Positions 11,745-24,400 of a DNA stretch of 64,000 nt are shown here, piece by piece. Under the pieces are notes generated by a model. That model did not search any database. It was not told the origin of the DNA and was given only the letters and a program-made list of their open reading frames with translations. Position numbers and translations under genes: made by a program. Numbering within the stretch: position 1 is the stretch's first letter; each line of letters opens with the position of its first letter. The stretch comes from Saposhnikovia divaricata (taxonomy: Eukaryota > Streptophyta > Magnoliopsida > Apiales > Apiaceae), in contig CM071598.1 of assembly GCA_036435485.1 (NCBI GenBank), positions 106,204,501 to 106,268,500 of the forward strand. The letters run 5' to 3'.

Positions 11745-14700
11745 ATGGACACCTCTTCATTTGTAAACAATAAAGTTGTTATCAGTGGTATCACTTTTGC
11801 TCCTAACAATTATGTTGCTGTTCTTGATCATCAGGAACTGTCGAACGATTTTCATATCATTCAAGATTTCTTGGCAACAAGTCCAATTAATTATGCTTTA
11901 ACCCAACCTGCAAAAGTCTCTTTCAAGTGCGTTATGCAGGTTTGGAATACTGCTATCTTTGGCAACTGTGAAACTTCAGGAAAACAAACTTGACCTTTAA
12001 ATACAATGGTGTTACACATCATGTAACTCCAGAAGTTGTAGTTGAAGCGCTCAAATTACCATATCTAAATGGTAAGTCTCCAGCAAAAATTTTTGATACT
12101 GCTCTTCTGGAATATGCTACAAGTTTGGGCTACAATGGACAACCAAAGAAGTTTGGAGATCTGTTCAGAACCAAGCTAAAGAAGGAATGGAATTTCTTCT
12201 TTGACACCATCAGTAGATGTTTCTTGAACAAAGTTTCTAACTTTGATGCACTACCTTCTGCTTCAGTTCACATTGGGTATTCTCTAATCCATGAAACTTT
12301 ATTTGATTATGGGTCATTCATTCTAAAAGCATTGAGTGCTAGAAGAACAGATAAATGTGGTTATGTCTATTTTATTAGATTCTTTCCAATGTTGTCACTT
12401 CGCTCGACTAGTCGCGACTAGTCGTCAACTAGTCATTTTGTAAACCTCGACTTGGATGCTCGACTTGCTGTTTGTACATATTTCAGGCGACTTGCTTTGA
12501 CTGGGTCGACTGAGTCGACTAGTCGGGACGACTGGGTCGACTAGTCGAGCGACTGGGGTTAAAAAGCAAAAAACATAAAAGCCCATTAACAAAAACAGGC
12601 CCATTAAGCATTATAAGTAACCTAAAAGTTCACAGTCGCCACTTGCACTATTTTTTTGTTCTCAGACCTCAGTTATGCAGTTTAGTTGTTTTTTCCTTTT
12701 GTGCACTGTGCAGTGCAGTTTACTTGGATTTTCCAATCTTGCAGCCACTGCTGTCCAGTCTTGTAGCAGCTGGCCCCTGCTATGCAGTGTGCAAAACTAC
12801 TCTGCACTATGTGGTTGTGATCCTGTGGAGTTACTTTGCTCATGTGGTTTGGAAGAATTTGATAATTGAATCATTGATTTAGTAATCTTTTTGTTTGTAC
12901 AATAGTTAAACTTTCTAAATTAGAATTAGATTACATAATTTCTTCTCTTCTTTCTTCTCTTCTTTCTCTAGTCTTCTTTCAATATTTTTGTGGTCTTTTT
13001 TGGTCTTTATCTTCGTAGGTTTAAGATTTCCTATACATATACATATAAGAGAGAAGGGAAAATTTTTTGTTAGAACTTAGAAGCTAGAAGGTAGAACACA
13101 AATATATTATATACACTAAGTATATAATATATATATATATATAAATGTTATATCATGTCGACTAGTGTCGACTAGTCTACGACTAGTCTCGACTAGTCAC
13201 GACTCGACTTGCCGGGCACCCCGGTCGACTCGACTCGACTTACCGACGTAACAACCATGATTCTTTCATTTGATATTCTCTCACTTATGCCCCAATGTTG
13301 AGTTTGAAAATGATACAGTGTTGCCTATATTCAAAATTTTTGAGAATAACATCAAAAATTTGGAAAAATGTGATAAGGTAAACAATCTTGAAGGCAATGC
13401 TATTATTCCTAATGAGGTCATGCTTCTTTTGAAAAAGAGAAAGCCTACTCATTATGGGTCAATTACTGATGGTCTTGGACCTATTTCTGGTGCTATGAGA
13501 CAGGACAACACACATTCTATTTCTGACCAAGGCACACAACCCAAACACTCATCCAAATAGTCAACCACCTCTGGTGTCTCACAAAAGGCATCAGTTGTGA
13601 AATCTAAGAAATCAACTAGATCTGATGTGTCTGGAAGGCAATCAGGATCAAAGGATTTCTCCACTCCAACCCTCACTCAAAAGAAGTCACAAGGGGGTGA
13701 ACAAGGGGTCCTGGTTTTGAAGAAACCTGCTTCTAAGGTTGATGAATCTTTAATTGAAATAGGAGTGTATAAAGAAACAGGAGAGAAGAGGAAATTTTGT
13801 CAAAAGGGGGATTCTTATTCTGATTATGGTGATGATACAGTATCATTATCAGTTATGTTGAAGAAAAAGGAAATTGCTGCTGTTGTTCCTGAAGAATTGG
13901 TTGTCGCTGAAAAGCCAAAGAAAAGAAGGAGAATAATCAACAAGAGCAAATTTTTCATTCCTATGGAAAAACAGAATCTTGATGATGATATAGAGACCAT
14001 TCTTGAGGTCTCTACCAATCCTGACAATTCATCAGTTCCTGACACAACTGTCAATCCTGACACCTCTACTCCTAATAATTCACCTGTGAAGACTGTTGAG
14101 ATTTCTGAATCTCCAGCACCTGTTTCTCCAAAAAGAAGAATCATTGAGATGTCTGTGGAAGAAGCAAATGCTATTGCTGCTCAGCTTGGTCTTGCACCAT
14201 CACCACTTCTAGTGAAGAGACAGGCTGAAGCAAGGGTCTTTCAAAGACAAAAGAAATAGAGAATTACTTCACCTCTGAAAGGATCTAGCCCACAAGAACC
14301 TGAACTTCAAAGGAGTTCAGCAGCTACTGAAGATCCAGTCACACAAGAACCACTCACTCAAAGTGTGGGTGCAGACATTTCTGAAGGAATAGTCCCACAA
14401 GAACCACTTTCTCAAAGGGAAGGTGAAGACAAGAACATTCCTGCCCCACAAGAACCATCTTCTCAAAGTGAAGATGCAGGAAAAATCACATCAGCACAGA
14501 AGTTACCTGACAATGCTCAAGGGCTTTCTGAAATTAAATTTGACTTAGCTCAAAGTCTTGCAGATAAAGCTGCTCATAATTTGCACATTGCTGAATGTGA
14601 TGAACTTCTCAAGGACACTGCATTTGAGGGAAGCACACAAGAACCTTTGACTCAAAGTTTTGAAACAGCTTCACAACCTCAGACTCCACAAGAACCATTG

Positions 14701-15257
14701 GTAGCAAATACTGATGCAAGTCATTCTACAGTTGCAGATGTCAATCCTGATGTAAATATTTCTGATCCAAATATTTCACTGCTCATGAACCACTTTCTTC
14801 AAGACCAATGGAATCTCTTACTACTTCATCAGGTAACACTTCTATCTCTACTTCTTTTACTACTGATAGCATGATTACAGATAGACATGAGACAAGGGAT
14901 ACCTCTATTTGTATGACTTCAGTCCACTCCTCTCAGCCACCTCTTATTTCTTTGAATTTGTTGAGCCAGAACCTTTATTGTGAGAAAGAGAGTGAACAAT
15001 TAGAGAAAAAGAAGAGTGAAGAGAAGTAGTCTCCTGAACTGGAAAAAGGAGAGGTAGAACAGAGTGAGAAGTTTCAAACTTCTAATGAGGTAGCAGTTAC
15101 TATTGAAAGTAACTTAGGTGATGTTGTGAGAAGTGATGAGATCACTTTAGAAAAATAGAGAGATATAGGAATTGTTTCTAATCTGAATGCAGGATTTCAG
15201 GATACAACAGTACCATCTGCTGTTGATTTAAAATTGGAAGGAGTTATGAATCCTGAA
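11745..15257 (+). pseudogene. Element B gag-like polyprotein, first half
   Basis: ATG at 11745 (MDTSSFVNNKVV) follows an A/C-rich leader. The protein continues TFAPNNYVAVLD and SPINYALTQPAKVSFKCVMQ. A one-base shift near 11985 moves to the next frame (FKYNGVTHHVTPEVVVEALK, ETLFDYGSFIL). The hAT insertion at 12387 interrupts it. The frame resumes at 13268 (HLCPNVEFENDTVLPIF) and runs through stops at 13558 and 14257 to about 14874 as a low-complexity Ser/Thr/Pro/Glu region with repeated QEPLTQS-type words. Further stops follow until element C at 15258. This type of N-terminus is familiar from gag-like proteins of large plant LTR elements that lack pol. I give no enzymatic role. Confidence 0.6.
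12387..13259. mobile_element. Non-autonomous hAT-like element (873 bp) inside element B
   Basis: Flanked by a perfect 8-bp duplication attctttc (12379-12386 and 13260-13267). The ends are imperfect inverted repeats: CAATGTTGTCACTTCG, and on the other strand CATGGTTGTTACGTCG. Both subterminal regions hold many copies of the palindrome GACTAGTC and variants (about 12410-12560 and 13155-13240). Removing one duplication plus the element (881 bp) joins the host frame exactly. There is no transposase; ORFs inside look random. Confidence 0.85.
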
Positions 15258-18200
15258 TGTAAGAACCCAAATTTTCGGTAGAATTAAAACTTTTTTTAAG
15301 CATTGATAAAAGGAGGAACAATGATTCCGACTACAAGGTATTAACAGTTCTAATAAATGAAGGTTGAAGGGTTATAGATTCCAATGATTATATGCCATGA
15401 AGAATGCAATGGGTTCACAACTTAGATTAGAATAATCTATCTCCTAGGGTAATAAGATATGGCAATTCCAAATAGGGAAGTTATTCTCATGTCATCCAAA
15501 TCAATATCTGTTATTAGTCCAGTGGTTCCGTGAAAGGGTCAAGGAACGCTCGAAAGAGAACAAGGACAATTTTATAAATACAAGGAATAAAGATGGAATA
15601 AAGAATGAATAGTGTTTTGGTGGAAGTGAGAATATTATTAGACGACGCTATATAGAAGTATTCAGAACGGATTTCTGAGTTCGTATTCATGATCCAGGGG
15701 CGAAATGAGTGTATGTAAACGATATCGGATTCAGATTAATAGCACTTTTATTTTCTCCGAGAATTCCCTGGACACTGAAAGACTTAAGGATTTATTAAGA
15801 GGAATTAAGGAATTTAAATTCAAGAATTATAAAGGAGGATTGAGAATGATAGTATTAATATTAGGAAGGTTTCCGGTAAAACCCTAACTGGAAACGATTG
15901 AGTTATTCCTCCGAACGATCAACGAATTGAGCAATAAACGGACAAAGAAACAAGCAGAGAGTCAAGACATAGTCATGTGCAAGTGGATAAAGGCAAGTAA
16001 CCAAGCTAGTTACAAGTTAACTAGCATCATTACAAATCTAACCAAACACTTAGCTTACAACACACACCTTACCACAAGAATGCAACACTTGTCCACTTGA
16101 TTAGCTCATCCATGACCAAATCACTTTAATAAAGTGGCTATAGGCTAGATATTATCCATACAAACACAATAATGCAAGATTAGATGCAAGCAAGACCAAG
16201 CAACTTCATTTCTCTTCATTTTGAACAAACTGCCCAGCTGAACCTCCTCCAAGAAGAAAATTCATATCTCCATTTCTATCCATGATAAAATCACCAAATT
16301 TTAACCATAGCTTCTCCACTCCATCGCAACATTCGTTCAAAATTTCATGGCAATCTAATGAGTGTAGCCTAGTCAAATACCTTCCCTAAATTGAAGAAAC
16401 CAAACTGCCTGTTCTTGACAGTTTTCTGTAATGATTTTCAAACAGCCATATCTCCTTCATTACTTAATGGAATTTGGTGTTCTTTAGCTTGTTGGAAAGC
16501 TGGTTAGATGCTCTACAACTCTACTGTAGAAGCCTTGTCCAGAAAAGCATGGTAAAGGCCTCGTTTTTGCAGATCATTGAACTGATGAATAGTAACCTTC
16601 ATGAACTAACTTTGATTTCTTGTTTTGTTTGGATGATCTAAGCAATCCTAAGGCTATACAAGGACAAACCAAGGCTTAGTCATGTATTAGGATACTCCAA
16701 GGAAGGTATAACTCTTAAGAAACCCTAGAACTTATTTTGAGTTTTTGTGATTATTGGATTAGTTTTGATGATGATGTTGTTTTAAGCATATAAGCATGAT
16801 TATGTAGTTGATTTAGCCATATAATGATTAAGAGGATGAGTTGAGATGTTCCTGGACTTATGAGGTGTATATCATGAATATAAAATGTTTGGTTTTCCCG
16901 GTGTGGCTCGGTTTTGATATTACGAATTATGGAACGTTCGATTTATAGCCGTCGTAATGCCGAAATTTCATTAACCTTAAGAATTCGTGTTTGACAGTAG
17001 CTATAACTCACTTTCCAGTTTCGTATTCTGCCATGAAAAGCTAGATTATGTTATAAGCTTCGTTTTGATATAAGGCTCGTGTGAAATGGACTTACGGTTT
17101 AGGAATTATGGTTAAATTCGTAAAAGTGGTTCGAAACCGTAAACGAAAGTTCGTAAGTGAAATTGAACCTCGGTAAAATGTGTAAGTTAGTGACGAATCA
17201 TGGTAATTAAATATTAGAGGTCATGAGGAAGATGTGAAAGAAAACCACATGTCAATCGGATCGTTTTTCGATTTTATAAAAATGTTCGAGTCGAGGTTAA
17301 ATACGAACGAACCCCTAAAACGAATACTTGGTTTAACTTTGGAAAACCACTTAGAAAACGGACGATAAAACTCGAGATAAAATCTTGGTTCGTAAACGAT
17401 CGACCCTAGAACTTATATGACTTAAGTATATACCAAGTGTAAGAGTAATGACGAGCCGTAATAACGAACAAATGTCGGGTCAAAACGAGGTTAATAAGAG
17501 TACACAAAAAGGGTGCATAATGAGATAATTCAGAAACGTGTTTTAACCTAAGTTAAGTTTATACTTAGCTTTTTAAACAACGTTAAGTGATTAATCTCGA
17601 ATATTCTGATTATTTATAGATCACCGAGCTGACCCAGGACACACTACCTCCACCCGACTACCAGGCAAATTTTCAATACTTGGAACTGTTGTTGTGATAA
17701 TTTATATATGACTATTGTTATACATATGCCATTGCATGCATGCCTGTTCTCAATTCATATTGTTATACTTGTTCCTTGATTATTGTTGGCTTATAAGCTA
17801 GATAGATAACGTATCAGTTATACACCGGATGTTGTTAAGTCCCTTAGAGAAGGGCATATATATCGTATTCGTTGAATATAGACCGGGAGTCAGTACTTCT
17901 TGATATATCGTAATTACTTTCGAGGGAAATATTCAAGTAAATAATTTCCATTATTTGGTTGACGAATATTATTTTGAATATTCATCCGAGATTATTTAAT
18001 TAACGATCATTACTTCAAATATTTATTTGAACGTTATCTATTCAATGAATATTATTTTTCAATATTCATTCAAAGTCGACTCATTTATCGAATATTATTT
18101 CGAATATTCCTTTAAAGCTTGGATTACTAAATGAATATTATTTTGATATTCATTTAGAATATTATTCATTAAATGAATATTACTTTTTGAATATTCATTT

Positions 18201-19343
18201 AAGTTCATATTTACTTAAATGAGTATTATTTTAAATATTCATCTGATGTTCTATTTATTTATCGAATATTATTTTTAATATTCCTTTCAAGTCTTATTAA
18301 TTAAATGAATATTATTTTGAATATTCATTTAAATATTTAATTATTCAATAAATATTTTCTCCTTATTCATTCGAGAATTATTCTGAGAAATACTTCGATT
18401 TAAATATTCGTTCATAGTTATAAGTCTTCATTAACTATTTTTGATTCAATAAATATCCTCTGAATATTTATCCAATACTCTGAAATGACTTCAAATATTA
18501 TCTTCGACCTTCGATTATTATAAAATTTCTTCGGAGTCGGATTATTATTAATATTATATCAAGAAAGGTTCTCAAAATTTCATTCTTCCTTCGAATCTAT
18601 CTTCCAAATAATAAGGGAACCTTACTTGAGAAATGTTATCTATCTTGTTGACTTCCCGGTCATAAATCCTTTGAAATTATTCTTGTCACTCGCAACTTGG
18701 TTGCTAAGTGCTTATTGAATCTTGTGTACCTTCTCATCATTCGAGGGGTAATATTGTTGGAACAAGTTGATATCTATTAACAAGCAGCAGCTTGGGAAGT
18801 ATTGGTGAATTTTCCTTTCCAACTAGATACGACTACTTTGTGGAGTCTTATCAACAAGTATCATACTTGGGGAAAGGGGGAGGATCTTTACGTTTCAAAG
18901 TTATGAATGTTATTCGAACTAGGAGTCATGTAAGAGGCAGAGTAGCGCCGGTCCATCTCATTGGCCCAACCGTTGGTCGGGGAGATCTAGCAGGGTGGTA
19001 GATAAGTAAATCCGTCAGTTCTTTCTTCTACCGGTAGTAAAACTAATTTGAGCTGTACAATCAGCGGGCGCGGTGAATACTCCAGTATTAGTTCATCATT
19101 CAAAGTTGGAAATGTTCTGCAGCATCATCGGTGTTGGCAGGGTGAAAAAGTGTTAAAACTGGAACTGCAATATTTTTCCTGCAAGTTCCTCTTTTATGAT
19201 AAATGATGATATCTTGCTTACCTTTGGCATCACATATTTTCACAGGATATATGTTTTGAGTTACCTTGTAACTTCCTCATTTATATTATACTGGCACTAT
19301 CTTCGTAAATGCAAGGCATATAGCTTCAACGATATTGTTGACT

Positions 19344-19378
<35 letters not shown>

Positions 19379-19850
19379 TAATTTTTCAGTCATATATTAC
19401 TTTTGGTGGGCTATTGCTCACCCTTGATTTATATATGATATCGCAACAACAGCTAGATCAGATGGCCCGCACAAGGCGCATTCAACGTAAGCAGGTGTCT
19501 GCCGTCAGAGGATTACCGCTGAGGTTATAACTACCATTGCTAAAAAGGAAGCTATTGGTAGGCTAGTTGTTAGCCTTTGAATATCAAATGTATTTATTAT
19601 ATGACATAAACAAATGGACGGCAAAGAGTATGCAATGGTTAAATTGTAAATCTTTTGGGTTGTAAGATCTCAATCTTGTGATTAATAAAATTTGGTAGTT
19701 ACTCTGATTTCATCTCTGGGACTATAACGGGTGTGTTTTATGTTGTTGTTTTGGGTCACAAAGTTGTAATTTAATATTTATGTTGATTTTGTGGATAGAA
19801 ATTGAGACCGTAATGACCAGATCCCTGGCCCCGGATCTGGGGGTGTTACA
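15258..19850 (+). repeat. Element C 5' LTR (4593 bp)
   Basis: Nearly identical by eye to 25700-30317. It holds a hairpin-rich block (17962-18485) and a (TA)n run (about 19345-19374). It also has short ORFs at 15705-15887 and 18792-19001 that recur in the 3' LTR. Compared with the 3' LTR it lacks about 25 bp near 19067 and differs around 17930. Confidence 0.93.
17962..18485. repeat. Array of AATATT-centred imperfect palindromes in the C 5' LTR
   Basis: Roughly ten successive units of about 50-65 bp. Each has paired blocks such as AAATGAATATT and AATATTCATTT around a short T-rich loop, or the variant TCGAATATT/AATATTCC. Single strands of this DNA or its RNA would fold into a row of hairpins. 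The same block occurs at 28411-28930. Confidence 0.8.
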
Positions 19851-19854
19851 GAAA

Positions 19855-19866
19855 TGGTATCAGAGC
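19855..19866 (+). other. Element C primer binding site
   Basis: TGGTATCAGAGC lies four bases after the 5' LTR end. It is the usual plant retroelement site complementary to the 3' end of initiator tRNA-Met. Confidence 0.9.
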
Positions 19867-19989
19867 GATACGTTATAAATCCCAGAGATGATGCGACGTT
19901 AAAACAATAAATTCACTAAGATAATAAGAACTCTTGCCAAGTTCATAGTCGAACTACATAATGTAGTACTGACATATAAAAACCCTTAT

Positions 19990-20530
19990 GGGAATTCTTA
20001 AATATCATGATAGTAACTTAGCTCGATATCGTATCGACGAGTAAGGCGACGGACCTTGAGGCTTTCGAGCAGCAGCACGAGGATGCTTTAGTATATGTTG
20101 AAGATCGGCTTGAAGACTCGATAGGGTACCCTACTGAGGACCCAAAGGTGGTTCCAGCTAAGGAGGAGAATCCTGTTAAGGATAAGGAGTTACCCTTGAG
20201 TAAATAAGGGTTGCAGCCAGAGAGATTGTAAGAGTTAAAGGATAGTGCTCAGAGAGGTGGGCGTAAAAGAACTGAGATATTATTAAGGGAATTAAAGAGG
20301 CATATTGAATTTATAGCTGGACTGCCGGATGAAGTACCAGCAAGCAAGACGGATTTGAAAGATTACTTTATGTCTTATTTGGGATAAGATAAGAATCCAT
20401 AGAGACTTCCAGATTAATGAGAAAAGAGTTAGAAGGATGAATGATTATCAAAGACATCGATATCGGACGATGAGCAGAGTCTCCTGGAGCAGTTGAGATG
20501 GAGGCAGTAAGTGCCATACTATTTGATAAA
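19990..20530 (+). pseudogene. Element C gag remnant
   Basis: After the primer site, partly open frames give ATDLEAFEQQHEDALVYVED and KRTEILLRELKRHIEFIAGL, separated by stops. The position and charged, helical character suggest decayed gag sequence, but no zinc knuckle (CCHC) is seen. This is an inference from position. Confidence 0.4.
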
Positions 20531-20879
20531 AAGGGATTAGTGTGAATATTGTCAATGGTAATTCACCATGAGAAGGCAGATTTTATAGGTTATAAATTAT
20601 GAAACCAAATTGAGATTGCTGAGGTGGTTTTATTCAGTGAGAGGTCCATTTTATAAGGGGATCAATTTAGAAAGTAAAGATAGTGGAAAATGATGGCATG
20701 ATTGGATAAAGTTATATAAGGAAGTAGCAAGCGAGACGATGATCTCAGAACCTACACAAGGAAAGACCAGTGTATCTATAATAAACTCGTGATAAGGCTA
20801 GTGTTAGAGACCGAGTATAAGGTTAATCCAACTCAGTTAAATGATGAACCAGAAACCTTAAATGCATGGGATTCAGAGG

Positions 20880-21480
20880 GATATTAAATTCTTTCTTTTC
20901 CTTGAACGGATTATGGTAGTTATCTTAATTTTATTCCGGCACTGAATCATAAATGGATCGAGCAATACGATCAGCGGTTAAGAGATAATGGAAAATATTT
21001 TAAAGATTAGACCTAAAGGGGCAAGTGTCTGCCAAGTTCTCGGAGTACGAATTCTGGCAAATGAAGTTCCGTTATTAGGATATGCGATCAACAGTGAGTA
21101 GTGTTGGTCGACCCCGCCAAGTTAAAGACAATTTCAAATGAAGAAAGGCCAACCACACCAGCAAAGGTGAGAAATTTCATAAGATTCGCAAGGTATTACC
21201 AAAGAATTGTTCAGCACTTTACAAAGATTGCAGTCCCATCACCCGACTTATTTGTAAGACTAAAAGTTTGAGTGGGCAAGGAAAATGTGAGAAGATCTTC
21301 CTGGAGCTAAAGATGAAGTTGGTGACGACCTAGTGTTGGCGTTGCCTAATGGAAAAAGGAAACTTTGGGATATATTATGATGCAACTCATACAGGTATAG
21401 GTTCTGTGCTTATGCAGCACGACAACGTAATTTCGAATACATTTGGGCAACATGGTTCACCAGATTCGGATGGCCTTGGT
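20880..21480 (+). pseudogene. Element C reverse transcriptase/RNase H remnant (gypsy type)
   Basis: Fragments in all three forward frames line up with the end of a gypsy reverse transcriptase and the start of RNase H. They are AKFSEYEFWQMK, VDPAKLKTIS, RPTTPAKVRNFIRFARYYQR with IVQHFTKIAVP, GKCEKIFLELKMKLVT, and IYYDATHTGIGSVLMQHDNV. The last holds the first RNase H catalytic Asp (family form YSDASHKGLGCVLMQ). At least four frameshifts and several stops are needed to connect them. The YxDD core should lie before 20880 but I could not find it. This copy is clearly dead. Confidence 0.75.
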
Positions 21481-24400
21481 AGTGCCAATTTTGTGGAATG
21501 ACTGACTCCGACGGTAGTGTTCCTTCTGAAACTAGTTGTTAGGTAGACTGGTATTCGGTAGTGTCGACTATTAGGACGAATATGTACCAGGGAGATGTGG
21601 CATGTTTCAGTTGGAAACTTTTAATTTCCCTTCTATGGAATGTATATTTGGTTTCTTTCCAATGGTTAAACTCCCAACTTTATGTCAATCATTTCGTTAT
21701 TATAACCATTTATGGTTCGACCCGCTTGGATGTTCCTAGAAATATTCTTCGGGTATCGAAATGGATCTTCTTAGTGTTACCAGTGGGTGGATAGATTGAC
21801 TGAAATTTCCGTAATCCTGGAAAAGGAATTCGACGAATTTTGGCAAACCTTGTCTTTTTGATTATCAGAATATGTCACCGAAGAGAGTGGGAAATGGAGC
21901 GAACCTTATGGATTTGGTAAGGTAGTCACTATACGGGTTGGTAGACAGACCCCGATTGTTACGATTGATTACAAAGATAAAAATTATGAAGTTGAGATTA
22001 GGCGGAAAAAGGGAAATGTAATTTAGAAACAAGCCGGACTGAGAAATTCCGGGATTGACTTAAATGAAAAGGTTGTTATGCCAGAAGTGTTAAGATTTTG
22101 TGGCACGTGAATTAATAAGAATAGTTGAAAGGATAAAAGTAAGGGAAAGGTGACCGGAGACGGTACCGAGAAGTCGATTGAGACTGATATGGAGTAAAGT
22201 TTTGAAAAGATCAAAAGGTATCAAAGAAGAAGGCACTATGCCAGCAATTGCTAGAAAAGTAATGCTATTAGCCAACCCCTAAACTCAAATATTTTAGCAT
22301 GGCCAGTTGGGGCCAAGTCACAAAGGATTATCAAGTGACTAAACCAGCAAGGTAAGGACAAAGCGTGGCGCTTCTAACCAAGTGCCAACCGCGAGGACTT
22401 TTAATATAAAATGAATTGAGATACATGATGATGGATTTTATAAATACCATGGATGTATTAGGATTGAGGATAGCGACCAACGAAGAGTTATGAAGATTGT
22501 CAGAGATGGTGCAGTGTGATGCACCAATGTTATCTGAACTTAGAGTCTTTAAGAAGAGTAATAGGTACTAAGAGATTCACGTTGAACACGACCAATATCT
22601 TGCAGGACATCCTTTCTACCATTACCAAGTTTTGTAAGAAAGGGCAGATAAACATATATTGTCTTTTGGAAGGTCATGTAGACCAACATTCGTTTGAAAG
22701 AAGAGGTTAGCATTAAACTACCTATAGATTATTAAGATGAGAATGATTGAAAAGAGACCCTTATTAAGGATATATGATTTGGTTGCCAATTTCAGGATGT
22801 AATTATTCCTTGAAAATAGAATTGGGGATTGAATATCCATAAATTAGGATGAACCCTGGGGATGCACAAAGGATGGCATTACCCTAATAAAGGCATTATG
22901 AATTTGGATGGTATAAGTTGGATTGACTAAGGCAACAACAACCTTTAAGGATTTATTTAAAGGAATTTTGAAAAGCACATAGACAGAATTGTTATAAGAT
23001 TGATGAATGATGAGGATGACCTAAGAAACCTTACAAGGAAAAAGGTGATATTCTGAGTTTCCAGAATGGAAGTTTGATAGGGAATGTATGACATGATAAT
23101 ACTAATAATGTCAGATGAGGCAAGTGTGAGACCATGAGGAGTTATGGATTGAACCAATAAAGGTTGAGATTATCCTAAAACAAGGAAGAACTAAGAGGAG
23201 AAATATCCTAAGTGTGATTAGGAGTAACTGTGATAAAGTCCACACGGAAAGGTGAAAGCAATGACTCATGGAAAAACACTAACCTATATCTTCTCTCCTT
23301 CAGCAAAGTTTAAGGGAGAATGCTTTCACCCAGCAGTGATGGGAATGAGATAGAAAAATTTAAGTTGGAATAGACCCAGAAAACATTGATTGCGAGGAAT
23401 TATCATTATCAGGAAAGGCCAATGAGGTGGTCGACACTTTGTGTATATATAAAGGAGTAATTATGAATGCCTATGCCAAAGAGATAGGATGATATCGAGG
23501 AGAACCTTGAAGGTCATAATGTGATGGAGGATTTACATTCCTTCTGATGATTGTGCAAGAATCAACCATAAGAATAGTTTAAGTAAACATTCGATTCCTG
23601 ATGTCGTCTTAAGCATATTACCCGCATTAGGAGGTCCTATTTTGAGGTAAACCAGGATCATGATGCGAAATTGATTAAGTGAACCGTTAAGCTTCCAGCT
23701 TCTACTGAAGATATATGGTGAGTAATTTCATCAACCTATCATAGCTGCGACACTTGAAGCTCTTTTGCAATTTTATCTGCTTCATGTAATATCTACATCA
23801 AGTTCAGGAAGTAATCCTTATGGATAAAGAATAGTGATTATTTTGTCTTCTTAGAAGATTTTGATCTGACAATTATGAAACTCGTATGATCAGCTATCAA
23901 AGCGCTACGTAAACGACAAACGATGGTGATTCAACAAAGGGCTACATTAATGTAGTGGCGATTCGTCTAAGAAATGTGATGACTACGCAAAGATAAAGTT
24001 AGTACTGCTATTGATAAGCTAAATGGCATGTTGATGAATGACAAGCAAGTTTATGTGGTGTAAATTGTTTTTTTTTGCGCAAACAAGATAGAGAATATGA
24101 GGTTGGAGATTCATAATGGTAAGAGGCAAGTTTGGCAGGAATAGATTATAATGGATCTAAGTTAGAGAAATCGGCAAGATTTATTTCGGAGTGTATAAAT
24201 TGGAATGATATGATCTTTGAAATAAATGAGAAAGCTATGAGGGCTCATAAAGAGATTATAGTCGAAATAAAAACAAGACGGCTGATATAAAGGAAATAGA
24301 GTTGAGGATCAATAAGGGAATTAAATATGCGGACTCCTGAGAAACCCCAGCAATGAAGCTAGAAAAGTATGAAATTGACATGGCAAACTTATTAGCCACA

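Noticed and set aside
12643..12882. Cys/Leu-rich ORFs in two frames
   Set aside because: Inside a non-autonomous hAT-like element, both frames open by chance, no family match.
15705..15887. 60-codon ORF repeated at 26148-26330
   Set aside because: Also within the LTRs, with no domain and no expected coding role.
18792..19001. 69-codon ORF repeated with identical protein at 29242-29451
   Set aside because: It starts at TTG, not ATG, and is identical only because the two LTRs are nearly identical. This is not evidence of selection.
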